Shown: positions 23,693-34,353 of the stretch, piece by piece
Position numbering within the stretch: position 1 is the stretch's first letter
Layout: each line of letters begins with the position of its first letter
From: Anodontia alba
Lineage: Eukaryota; Mollusca; Bivalvia; Lucinida; Lucinidae
Length of the DNA stretch: 64,000 nucleotides
NCBI GenBank assembly: GCA_964016985.1
Contig: OZ024823.1
Coordinates: 63,074,514-63,138,513 of the forward strand
Direction: 5' to 3'
Program-made: the position numbers and the translations under genes
Notes under the pieces: generated by a model
The model's database searches: none
The model's input: the letters and a program-made list of their open reading frames with translations, nothing else
Told to the model about the DNA's origin: nothing

Positions 23693-23705
23693 TCCTTCAT
23701 TTAGG
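23693..23705 (+). repeat. Candidate target-site duplication, right
   Basis: TCCTTCATTTAGG, identical to 18859-18871. Confidence 0.65.
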
Positions 23706-23735
23706 GTAATCAATTACTGACATATAGAGTTTTAA

Positions 23736-24029
23736 TTTGTTTGTGTTTACGGCCCAGTCAACCTGTTAGGGTTATGTCGAGCACAGTCATTTTACCTAAC
23801 TACACTTTTTAACCTGGGCAGGCTTAGTCCTCAAAGTGATTAACCAGTACCTGTGCACATTCTTTTGCCAGAAACTGACAAGTGCCCTTCTTGAATCAGT
23901 GGAAAGGAGAGAATGACTGTAGAAAATATTTCCTGATCAATCTTCACGAAAGAATGTTGCCGGACCTGACGGTGATCAAATCCACAACCGCCTGATCACC
24001 AGTCGGACCTGCATATAGTGGCCACAGAG
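23736..24029 (-). mobile_element. SINE1 (tRNA-derived), copy a, diverged
   Basis: Inverse of the better-preserved copy at 28949-29255. It contains the tail GGTTGACTGGGCCGTAAA (diverged), GCACTTGTCAGTTTCTGGC, the GGCAACATTCTTTCGTG junction and a decayed tRNA head (CTCTGTGGCCACTATATGC, CCGACTGG). GTTTTAA on both sides (23729-23735, 24030-24036) may be a short remnant target-site duplication. Confidence 0.75.
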
Positions 24030-24036
24030 GTTTTAA

Positions 24037-24660
24037 AATGGGTTTTTAAGTCTTTTCTCAATGTAAGAAAAAATTCTCCCATTTGGGAGCAATAACTTAA
24101 AATTAGCCATTTCAACAGCAGATAAATTTTGAATATATAACTGTGGCTTTTTCAATCTGAAAGGGGCCTTATGCCCATTCATTTAAAGAACTGATAATAC
24201 TGCATACTCATGTATAGTAAAATTTTTCTGTTCTGACCAGGAGGAATTAAACTACCCTGCTCGTCTGGATGCATTCAGTAAATTAGTATTTTGATTATAA
24301 CTGCCTTCCTCCAATAAACACTCCTTGAAATTGAGTAAAACCTGTCTGATAGAGCTAATTGCAAGCTTTCTTGCATGATGGATGCACAACAAACAGGCGC
24401 TTGAAGTTTCTTGCTATTCTTTCTTGTTTTTTGGTTCTTTCTTTCTTTATCATTAAATTTTATGCAAATCTCTGACTCTGAACTGAGTGGTCCACAGTTT
24501 TGAGTTCGGGGCGACTGGTGTTGAGGAAAGGATCTTAAACACTTGACCAAAACTTTAATGGCTATCATCTTCATTTTTCACTGCATCAATATCTATTAAT
24601 GATTATAACAAAAACTTATATTTTCATGTTTTAATCTATTTTCCATTTAATTTAACTTAC
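24037..24660. other. Non-coding spacer
   Basis: No repeat family or gene recognised. A 99-codon minus-strand frame (24275-24574) shows no domain. Confidence 0.35.
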
Positions 24661-24708
24661 ACAACAATATCTGTCCATCTGTGCTCCAGAAGAAATCTTG
24701 AACTGCTC
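24661..24708 (-). CDS. Candidate 48-nt exon, minus-strand gene
   Basis: Minus strand: acceptor-like AAAATCAATTTTAG, a 48-base block open in all three phases, then a strong donor TTGT|GTAAGTT. In phase 0 it encodes EQFKISSGAQMDRYCC; another phase gives AVQDFFWSTDGQILL. Both splice motifs are good, but so short a block can arise by chance. Confidence 0.25.
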
Positions 24709-25221
24709 CTAAAATTGATTTTGATTGTCTTTTCAGCAGGCATCTTCAACACGAATGCAAATGCACTGCATAGGAACCATGGAAATGTGACCATCATCAA
24801 TTTGTTAGAAGCATATTGATAAAGATGTGTGACATTTGTACCATTTCAATTAGTGGTAACAGTGAAAACTTTCCATAAAACCTTTGCAGTATAACTAATT
24901 CATCATTTGGATTTTTGAAAGGGGACATGGACCCATATTCCCTGCCTGAGTAGTATGTTCACCCTTGCCTACTGGCTCAGATGAACATAATTCTAAGGCA
25001 GTCAATATGAGTGCATTTTCCCCATCAATAATCCAAACTACCAATATAGTTTGTTATAGGTGTCCACAGATATATACACACAGAAACAGATGAACAGACA
25101 AACTCATACCAAACAGGTGGCTGACTATGTCTGGCAGTCTGGTAGCAGGCTCAATGAAAATATTTCAAACTATCATCTGCTGAAAATTTTACCCAGCAGG
25201 CTAAGCAATAAAAGCTCTTAC
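24709..25221. other. Non-coding spacer
   Basis: Nothing recognised. Confidence 0.35.
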
Positions 25222-25254
25222 CTGGTAGCCAACATTACTCTGAATACTGGAAAA
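25222..25254 (-). CDS. Candidate 33-nt microexon, minus-strand gene
   Basis: Minus strand: a textbook acceptor (TACTTTTTCTGTTTACAG), 33 bases (phase 0: FSSIQSNVGYQ) and a textbook donor (CAG|GTAAGAGC). It keeps the phase of the 36.3 kb exon. The splice motifs are the best of the set, but 33 bases carry little coding evidence. Confidence 0.3.
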
Positions 25255-25373
25255 CTGTAAACAGAAAAAGTAAACAAGATTTTACAAAACAAATGTGCAA
25301 AAGTATTGATTTTCCATTATATCTCATTATCAGATCATAACTCCAGATAATGCTATTTTTCAATTAAAAAAGT

Positions 25374-25500
25374 ACAAATATTTTTCTCATACTCCACAAA
25401 AAATGTATTTTGTGGGTACTCATAAGAAAGGCCTCAATGATGCACTTTTAATGAGTACCCACAACGTATGTTTCTGTGGAGAAATTAGAAAAATATTATC
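25374..25500. mobile_element. Small hairpin MITE, copy 1
   Basis: TTGTGGGTACTCAT (25413-25426) and its inverse (25449-25463) are the inner part of arms that extend out through CTCCACA/TGTGGAG to ATATTTTTCT. Related hairpins lie at 36490-36600 and 36755-36840, each with GGGTACTCA. Confidence 0.65.
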
Positions 25501-26751
25501 TTGAAATATCCTATTAACTGGAACTATATGATCATATTCAAGTGGTATCAAAGACAAAGGAAAATAATCCTGGTGATAACCAGTGGAGCATAAACATGCT
25601 GCAATACGATCATATTCAAGTGGTATGACAAAGGACAATAATTCTGATAAGAATCAGTGGAGCATTAACATGATGCAATATGATCATCAGTGGTATTAAA
25701 GATAAAGGACAATAACCCTGGTGATAATCAGTGGAACATAAACATGATGCAAAATTCATATTCAACTGGTAAGAACAAAGGACAATAATTCTGGTAAGAA
25801 TCAGAGAAGCATAAACATGAGCAAAATTATCATATTCAAGTGATATTAAAGATAAAGGACAATAACCCTGGTGATAATCAGTGGAGCATAAACATGATGC
25901 AATATGATTATATTCAAGTGGTATGACATAGGACAATCTCTGGTAAAAATCAGAAGAACAGGAACATGATGCAATATGATCATATTCAAGTGGTATGACA
26001 TTTGATAATAATTCTTGTAATAATCAGTGGAGCACAACCATGATGCAATATGATCATAGTCAAGTGGTATGACATAGGACAATAATTCTTGTAATAATCA
26101 GTGGAACATGAACATGATACAATATGATCATATTCAGGTCGTATGACATTGGATAATATTTTCTGGTAATAATCAATGGAGCATAAACATGATGCAATAT
26201 GATTACATTCAAGTGGTATGACACAGGACAATAGTTCTTGTAATAGTCAGTGGAAAATGACCATAATGGAATATGATCATATTTAAAACATATAGCATTG
26301 GATAATATTTTCTGGTAATTATAAGTGGAGCATAAACATGCAATACGATCATATTTAGATGGTATGACATAGGACAATAATTCTGATAATAATCAGTGGA
26401 GCATATACATGTTGCAATATTATCATATTCATGTGTAATACAGAGGACAATAATTCTGGTAATCAGTAATCAGTGGAGCATTACCATGATGCAATATGAT
26501 TTTATTCAATTGGTATGAAATATGACAATAATTCTGGTAATGACTAGTGGAGCATAAACATGTTGGAATCTGATCATATTCAGGTAGTAAGACAAAGGAC
26601 AATAATGCTGGTAATAATTAGTGGAACATAAACATGATCCAGTATGATCATATTCAAGTGGTATTAAAGAAAAAGGACAATAATTCTGGTAATAAGCAGT
26701 AGAGCATAAACATGAAACATTATGATCATCTTCAAATAGTATCACAAAGAA

Positions 26752-28515
26752 CAAGAGGGCCAAGATGGCCCTGTATCGCTCACCTGATTATCAGATAAGT
26801 TTGAGTCAATTGGCCTTTCGGTTCAAGGGAAGAAGTTTAGTATAGATTTTCAAGATGGTGGCCATCTTGGATTTCCAATCACAATGATTTTAGCTACTTT
26901 CGATCTACAAGTCACCTCGATACTGCCAATGAAGTTTCCAGTCAGTTGCTCTTTTGGTTCAGGAGAAAAAGTTCAAAATAGATTTTCAATCAGAATCAAT
27001 TATTTGATCTACAAATCACCCTGATACTTTTTTTATCATCTTTGATTTCAAATCGGAACAATTTTAGCTGTTTTTTACTACAACCCACCCCCATGCTTCC
27101 TACCAATTTCAGTTTCAAGTCAACTGCACCCCCACCCCCCTTCAACCCCCACTCCCCGGTCCAGGAGAAGAAGGGAAAAACAGATTTTCAAGATGGTCGC
27201 CATGGCGGCCATCTTAGATTTCTGATTGCAAAAATTTAAGCTATTTTTGATCTACAAGTCACCCTGATGCTTCCTACCCAGTTTCGTCAATTGACCTTTC
27301 TGTTCAAGAGAAGAAGTGAAAAATATATTTTCTATGGGGGGCATCTTGGATTTCCGATCAGAATGATTTTAGCTATATTTGATCTACAAGTCACCCCTAT
27401 GCTTCCGACCAAGTTTCGAGTCAATTGGCCTTTTGGTTCAGGAGAAGAAGCTAAAAATAGATTTTCATGGCGGCCATCTTAGAACTCCAATAGGAATGAT
27501 TTTAGTCATATTTGATCTACCTGATGCTTCCTACCAAGATTCGAGTCAATAGGCCTTTGGGTTCAGGTTAAGAAGCGTAAATAGATTTTCAAGATGGCCA
27601 TGGTGGCCATCTTGGATTTCCCATCATAAGAATTTTAGCTATTTTTGATCTACCATTCACCGGAGTGCTTCCTACCCAGTTTCTAGTCAAAATTGGCCTT
27701 TCGGTGCACAGAAGAAATGAAAAATAGATTTTCAAGATGGCCACCATGGATTTCCAATCGGAATGATTTTTGCTATTTTTGATCTATAAATCACCCCGAT
27801 GCTATCTACCAACTTTGGAACCAATTGGCCTTTCGGTTCAGGAGAAGGAGAGAAAAATAGATTTTCAAGATCTTGGATTTCCGATCAGTACAATTTTAGC
27901 TATTTTTTATCTACAAGTCACTCAGTTGATTCCTACCAAGTTTCAATTAAATTGACCTTTTAGTTCAGGAGAAGCAGCAAAAACTAGATTTTCAAGATGG
28001 CCACCATGGCTGCCATCTTCGATATCCGATCAGAAAGATTTAGCTATTTTTGATCTAACAGTCACCCCCATGCTTCCTACCAAGTTTCGAGTCAAATGGC
28101 CATTTAGTTCAGGAGAAGAGGCTAAAAATAGATTTTCAAGATGGCAGCTATGGCCATCATCTTGGATTTCCGATCGGATAGATTTATGGTATTTTTTATC
28201 CAAGTCACCCCGATACTTCTTACCAAGTTTCGAGTCAAATGGCCTTTCTGTTCATGAGAAGAAGCAAAATATAGATTTTCAATATGGCGGCCATGGCGGC
28301 AGTCTTGGATTTCTGATAAGAATGACTTTAGCTATTTTTTAGCTAAAAGTCACCCCGATGCTTCCTACTGTTTCGAGTCAATTGGCCCAGGGGTGCAGGA
28401 AGAGTAGGCTTTTAAAGCAATTATTGAAGCCGAACAATGCACGATGGATGATGGACGACAGACATTGACTGACCACAATAGTTCAACTTAAGCACTCTGT
28501 GCTCAGGTGAGCTAA
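26752..28515 (+). mobile_element. Tandem-core element C (Helentron/pearl-like, type I ends, 145-bp core)
   Basis: The 5' end CAAGAGGGCCAAGATGGCCC holds a palindrome and is followed by CGCTCACCTGA. The core (about 26790-28390) is about 11 units of ~145 bp with TTCAAGATGGC, GGCCATCTTGGATTTC, TTTTAGCTATTTTTGATCTA and TCAATTGGCCTTTCGGTTCA. The 3' end is CACTCTGTGCTCAGGTGAGC + TAA. Joining the flanks gives AAAGAATAATAATACTGGC, which is exactly an existing array sequence at about 28585-28603, so the insertion left no duplication. The ACGG tract is weak (GATGGATGATGGACGAC). Confidence 0.85.
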
Positions 28516-28948
28516 TAATAATACTGGCAATTTTCAGTGGAACATACACATGATGCAATACGATCATAATCAAGTGGTATGAAAAAGAATAATAATACTG
28601 GCAATAATAAGTGTAACATAAACATGATGCAATATGATCATATTCAAGTGGTAAGACAAAGAACAATAACTTGGTAATAATCAGTGGAGCATAAACATGA
28701 TGCAATACGATCATATTCAAAAGGTAAGACATTGGACAATAATACTTGAAATAATTAGTGGAACTAACATGATGCAGTATGATCATATTCAAGTGGTAGT
28801 ACATTGGATAATAATTCTTGTAATAATCAGTGGAGCATAACCATGATGCAATATGATCATATTCAAGTGTTATGACACAGGACAAACATTCTTGTAATAA
28901 TCAGTGGAACATGAACATGATGCAATATGATCATATTCAAGTGGCATC

Positions 28949-29255
28949 GCCGGCCTCGGTGGCTCAGTTGGATGCGCCATCCGACTGGAGACCAGGAGGT
29001 CGCGGGTTCAACCCCCTGCCGAGTTTGGCAACATTCTTTCGTGGAGATCGATCATGAAATATTTTCTACGGTCATTCTCTCCCTTCCCCTGATTCAAGAA
29101 GGGCACTTGTCAGTTTCTGGCGAAAGAATGTGCACAATACTAGTTAACCGCTTAGAGGACTAAGCCTGCCCAGTAAACGTGTGGTTAGGTAAACTGACCA
29201 CGCTCGACATGACCCCATTGGGTTGACTGGGCCGTAAAACCTCAACACAAACAAA
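28949..29255 (+). mobile_element. SINE1 (tRNA-derived), copy b, best preserved
   Basis: A 307-bp insertion in the satellite array with a perfect 12-base duplication, TCAAGTGGCATC (28937-28948 and 29256-29267). The head is tRNA-like: box A TGGCTCAGTTGG (about 28960-28971) and box B GGTTCAACCCC (about 29004-29014), which form an internal RNA polymerase III promoter. The body is unrelated to tRNA and the tail ends GGCCGTAAAACCTCAACAC with a short A/C-rich end, like the tail of SINE2, which suggests recognition by the same LINE. Confidence 0.95.
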
Positions 29256-30110
29256 TCAAGTGGCATCAAATTGGATAATATTTTCTGGTAATCATCAGTG
29301 GAGTATAAACAGGATTCAATATGATTATATTCAAGTGGTATGACAAAGGACAATAATGCTGGTAATCATTAGTCAGTAGATAATATTTTCTGGTAATCAT
29401 CTGTGGAGCATAACCATGATGCAATATGATCACATTCAAATGGTATGATATAGGAAAATAATTCTGGTTACAATCAGTCGAACACAAACATGATGCAATA
29501 CGATCATATTCAAGTCGTATGACATACAATAATAATTCTGGTAATAATCAGTGGAGCACAAACTTGAAGCAATATGATCATATTTAAGTGGTATGACATA
29601 GGACAATAATTCTGGTAATAATTATTGAAGTATAAACATGATGCAATATGATCATGTTCAAGTGATAAGACATAGGACAATAACTCTGGTAATAATTAGT
29701 GGAACACAAACATGATGCAATATGGTCATGTTCAAGTGGTATGAGAAAGGACAAATATTATGGTAATAATTAGTGGAGTATAAACATGATGCAATATGAT
29801 CATATTCAAGTGGTAAGACCAAAGACAACAATTCTGGGAATAATCAGTAGAGCCTAAACATAACGCAATATGATCATATTCTTTTGGTATGACAAAGGAC
29901 AATAATGCTGGTAATGAGCATGGAGCATAAACATGTTGCAATATGATCATAGTCAAGTGGTAAGGCAAAGGAAAATAATTCTGGTAATGAGCTTTGGAGC
30001 ATAAACATTATGCAATATGATCATATTCAAGTGGTATGACAAGGACAAGAATTCTGGTAATAATTTTTCGAGTATAAACATGACGCAATATGATCATAAT
30101 CAAGTGGTAA

Positions 30111-30696
30111 TATGAATATAGGCAATGCCTATGGGCGAGCTCGCAATGCATTATGCTTTGTAAAACCACATTTAGTAGTTACAGTACAATAGCACTAATC
30201 AGCACTGACATCACAGAGTAGCACAAACAAAGCCATTTTCATATAATATGGCCACTGTAAGTTCTTTTTGTCATGCTTTTTCAATGACCATCACTGTTAC
30301 ACATGAGTAGTTTATTCACTAGCAACATTGTGATGGCTATAGTGTAAAGGCTTATAGGACCTACTATTGTACGGCATTAATCTTTTTATAGCTATTTAAT
30401 TTATGTGTTGATGAGGGCTATTGGATATTATTAAAGCCAAAACAATCGTCCAAAAAAATCAAAGTATAAGACCCAACCTGTACCATTCAAATTTTGGTAC
30501 CGGATTCTGGTACTGGATTTTCCCAGTTGGTCCCGGCAAATACAAATAGATCTGCCACATTAACTGAGAACCTGACAAACTGCAAACAAAATGTTTATTT
30601 CCGGTTTGGTTTGACGTTTGCTTACCATAGAGCTTGCTCGTGCACGCCTGCGCCAGATATGGCCTTTGGCCACATGCAGCAGCTAGCTCGCTATTA
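30111..30696. mobile_element. 0.6 kb insertion in the 74-bp array, family unknown
   Basis: Array sequence stops at CAAGTGGTAA (30101-30110) and resumes with AGGCAAAGGAC; another array unit near 29963 has the uninterrupted CAAGTGGTAAGGCAAAGG. The inserted part has imperfect inverted ends: GGGCGAGCTCGCAATGCAT near the left and the inverse of GCGAGCTAGCTGCTGCAT near the right. No ORF of note. It is probably a non-autonomous DNA transposon. Confidence 0.6.
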
Positions 30697-31319
30697 AAGG
30701 CAAAGGACAATGATGCTGGTAATGATCACAGAGCATAAATATGATGCAATATGATAATATTCAAGTGGTAAGACACAAGACAATAATTCTGGGAATAATC
30801 AGTAGAGCATAAACATGATGCAATATGATTATATTCAAGTGGTAACACAAAAGACACAAATTCTGGGAATAATCAATAGAGCAAAAACTTAATGCAATAT
30901 GATCATATTCATGTGGTATGATAAAGGACAATAATTCTGGTAATAATCTTTGGAGCATAAACATGATGCAATATGATCATATTAAAGTGGTATGATAAAG
31001 GACAATAATTCTGGTAATAATCAATAGAACAAGAACATGATGAAATATGATCATATTCAAGTTGTATAACAAAATGATCAAATGAGCATAAACATGATGC
31101 AATATGATCATCTTCGAGTGGTAAGACAAAGGACAATAACTCTGGTAATAATCAGTGGAGCACAATACAATCCGATCAGCTGACAAACTTTAAATATGAT
31201 CATATTCAGGTCAAACCAGTGTAATGTTTCATTTACAGCTATAAAAGAACAGGTGGAGATGTAGATTCAAGAAGTTTTTAAACCATAATAATCCTAAGAA
31301 ATGGGACAAATAGTGTAGA

Positions 31320-31596
31320 TTGATTGTGTTTGGTTTTAATGACAATTAAACCCTTGTGGGTCATTTTGTGTCGTCTCCAGGAGAAAGGGAAAAAAGAGAT
31401 AGAAGAGATAGTAGAAGAGATGAAAGAGAGGGACAGGGAAAAAAGAGGAACAGGAATGAAAGTGAAGAAACAGAAGAAATAAAAATATCCCCCTCTACCC
31501 TTACTTGCTACAAGGCTTGCACAACTGTAAGCCAATATCAGTTGGACGCCCCAGTGAAGTAAGATACACGACACCTTCACACCACCCAACCACCCC
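31320..31596 (-). mobile_element. SINE2, copy b
   Basis: Same family as 17488-17782. A perfect 14-base duplication, ACAAATAGTGTAGA, occurs at 31306-31319 and 31597-31610. Minus-strand order: GGGTGGTTGGGTGGTGTG start, the GGGGCGTCCAACTGATATTGG block, a pyrimidine-rich body and an end with AAACACAATC. Confidence 0.85.
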
Positions 31597-31610
31597 ACAA
31601 ATAGTGTAGA

Positions 31611-32101
31611 GCTAGATCAGATAATGCAGAATGAGGCATCTGATCTCAGTCCACACTGCTTGCCACTCATCCAACAGGTAGTCAAGTTGACATGTTCACG
31701 TTTTAGGACAATAATGGTAATCAAATGTCCCAACATTTAGGTTTTAAAGACAGTGAAAGCCACCAGTAAGCAACATACATACAAACACACTCTACAATAT
31801 TTACCAGAAGTGTTTGGACAGGCAGGCCAAAATCAGTGGAATCATAATCATTGTGCACTAAAATCATCTTAACACTGATGCTGTGCAATCTATAACAAAA
31901 TGCTTTAAAACTGTCTGAGGAATGGTGGATTTTGTGCTTTAAAACTGTCTGAGGAATGGTGGATTTTTGTTAAGTGGAAGAAACCTAATTTTACAACTAG
32001 AAGTGTCATTTTTTTTATCTTTCAACCATTAACCTAGCAGCTTAGTATTAGACTATGAATTAACCAACAGAGGATAATTTTAAGCCCAAAAACAAAACCA
32101 A
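31611..32101. other. Non-coding, with a 33-bp tandem duplication
   Basis: TGCTTTAAAACTGTCTGAGG plus AATGGTGGATTTT occurs twice head to tail at about 31901-31967. TCAGATAATGCAGAATG and ACAGGTAGTCAAG near 31620-31690 resemble a motif near 63790-63830. No gene. Confidence 0.45.
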
Positions 32102-32465
32102 CTAGAATGATCAGTCGATGGCACACCATCACAAAATCCCTATGCTCCATGCTAATGTTGCAAATAGCATGACAGACGGATGGATGGACTCACTCGTGCA
32201 CACCCTATCATAAGGGGAAGTCATGTAGCTAGTTTGGTTAAATTCCTTCCAGTGGTTTAGGATTAGATAAGTGTGATGGACAGATGGACGGACGGATGGA
32301 CTGACAGACAAACGGACAGAAAATAATGTTGCTCTCTCACATCCTTACCACGTGGGGAAGTCATGTAGCAAGTTTGGTTAAATTCCGCCCAGTGGTTTTG
32401 GAGGAGATAGTGTGACGGTCGGACGGATGGACAGAGGTGTTCTTCATTTAAAATCGTGGGGATAA
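32102..32465 (+). mobile_element. Tandem-core element H1 (type III)
   Basis: Starts CTAGAATGATCAGTCGATGG; the hairpin GATGGCACACCATC follows. Two core units of about 150-170 bp carry GTGGGGAAGTCATGTAGCAA, TTTGGTTAAATTCCGCCCAG and GATGGACGGACGG microsatellite. It ends CGTGGGGATAA. Flanks are A on the left and T on the right. Same family as H2 and H3 at 52.1-52.8 kb. No coding capacity. Confidence 0.7.
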
Positions 32466-34044
32466 TTATAGCACTGTCACCAATTAGAATGCTTCTTTAG
32501 TATTTGCAATAAATTTTCTAACAGGTCCATTCAAGCAGTCTGATTGAAGTCGTTGCTGTCTGTATGCAAAAGTCGAGGATCACTGGTTAACTACAAGCAT
32601 CCAGATTGCAAGCTGGTCAGGCTCAGCTGTATGCATATGTACGAAGGCTAATCTATCTTCTGAATACCCTTCATCAGGGGTCTTAACATGTTGGCAAACA
32701 GAGAAAGGTTGATACAACAAAACAATTGTCCTGAATGTAGTGTTGCAACATCAGTTGGAAAACATAATCAATTATCACATCAAAATCGGCTGGTAATCCG
32801 ATGAAATTTTATTGATTACAATTGGCTGCATGACTTTATTGAAAAGCCCATGTTAATGAATGCTTGACCACTTATTGTATTGTATCAATTAATGTATCAT
32901 GTGTAATATAATAGACTTGCATTATTTTAAGAATGCATGGAACAGTTTTTAACAGAATAAAACTTCATTCCTATTCTTTACACATTGTTGTTTTTTTTTT
33001 TTTTTTTGTGTTTTTTTTTTTTACACCACTGTTAATGCATGATTGTTCCATGTGTTGTGTTTATTTGAAGGATGTCTCTGACTTCAGAAGGGAATTTATG
33101 CCAATTCAATGCAACGCCTTTGCTCTGTAATTGCATAAACAAATAACTTTATTCAGTGCAAGCCACTTACCCAAAAAATAGACAACCTCACTTAATTATT
33201 CCAATATTAATTGTACCATACTTCAAAGAAGCTAGTGATTGCAGTTTGCAAACTCCACAATTAGCCTGCGAGACAATTAACTAATCAAAGAGAGCAATCA
33301 GGAGTTGTCAGGCTGGGAGTCATGTTCAAAGGTCAAGTTATGGTGTGTAATGCTGTTTAGTTGACCATCTTAGGTCTTGATAACAATGAGATGCAGCTTT
33401 AGTAAATGGCCTTCGCATAAAACAGGAGATTTTTACCGAATTAGGGTATTCAGGGGTAAGAGAGATGCAGAATTTAAAAAAAAAGTATATGAAACATTTT
33501 AAGGGCAATAACTCAGTCTGGAATATCAATCCTTCAAGGTCACAGGAAGTTCAATTTAGACAATTCAGAATATATTCTGGATTTTACATCCTATCAGGCA
33601 TGAAGCTGGCCAAGAAAGAGCGATGTCACGAATCCCTCATGGGAAATTTGTCCAAGATCAGCGAGATGTGACAATCCCAACCTCCTTTAATTTAAAACAA
33701 ATAAAGCATTCTATGTTTTTTCTAGTTCTTTTTATTTCAGTGGTAACAATACTTGAACCCTTTCATCGTTTTCTGCAAGTATGGTAGATATTTTATGTCT
33801 TTGGCTTGGGCAGCCGTGGTTCAGCTATTGGTTTTCATTTACTCTGGCACGCAGTAGAATTAGCCATGAGTAATCTTCTTTGTTTATCATAGTGATTAAT
33901 TTGATTTTTATGTTTTCGCTTTGATGCATTGACTGAGTTGGGAGCCTTTATGCAAAGTGAATTTTTATGTATTTCTGTATTAAGAGTAGCATCGCAACCA
34001 AGGGTGAAGTTGGTCGGCTGTAAAAGTGCTTTAAACCCCCTGGT
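32466..34044. other. Non-coding spacer
   Basis: Contains two T runs at about 32990-33023. TGTCACGAATCCCTC and GCGAGATGTGACA (33624-33672) form a loose inverted pair. No gene or known repeat recognised. Confidence 0.35.
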
Positions 34045-34353
34045 AGTTCATTCTATTGACCGTTCTAAAATGGTGATCCCGGTGTTAGTCTTACTCTTTG
34101 TTGCTTTGTGGTTTATTCTATGAGGCGATTTGTTTTTAGTCTTGCCTTGTGTTATTTTGTTCTTGTGTTTTTCAGTCCTTTTGGCATTGCGATCACCTCG
34201 CTTTGAGAAGAGAGAGCTAATCTTAGTGCTTTTCGTACATTTGTTCGATTTGTGCTTGTTTGGTTTTGGCTGTTTCCTCTTCCCCTTGGTCTCTGGGAAG
34301 TGCTGCTGCTTGTGATTGTGGCACTCCCTGGACTTTTCTCTTACCTTTTTTTA
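34045..34353 (+). repeat. Dispersed repeat R1, copy 2
   Basis: Diverged inverse of 3461-3775 (see that entry for shared landmarks). Open frames across it (33929-34123, 34130-34315) have no counterpart in the other copy, so the repeat is not protein coding. Confidence 0.75.

Larger units (their letters stand above)
25500..31200. repeat. 74-bp satellite array, interrupted three times
   Basis: Tandem units of about 74 bp with consensus segments GCAATATGATCATATTCAAG, TGGTATGACAAAGGACAATA and ATTCTGGTAATAATCAGTGG, then AGCATAAACATGATG. Array blocks are about 25500-26751, 28516-28948, 29256-30110 and 30697-31200. The interruptions are element C, SINE1 copy b and a 0.6 kb insertion. TGATCA and ATATGATCATAT are palindromic within each unit. 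The 74-bp period is not a multiple of 3; tyrosine-rich minus-strand frames here are artefacts. Confidence 0.95.

Noticed and set aside
28949..29020. Functional tRNA gene
   Set aside because: A and B boxes are present but the sequence does not close into an acceptor stem; it continues into a SINE body with a flanking duplication.
25420..31186. Repeated minus-strand frames rich in YHLNMIILHHVYAPL
   Set aside because: These are translations of the 74-bp satellite. The period is not a multiple of 3, so all three frames appear in turn; no start or conserved full protein.
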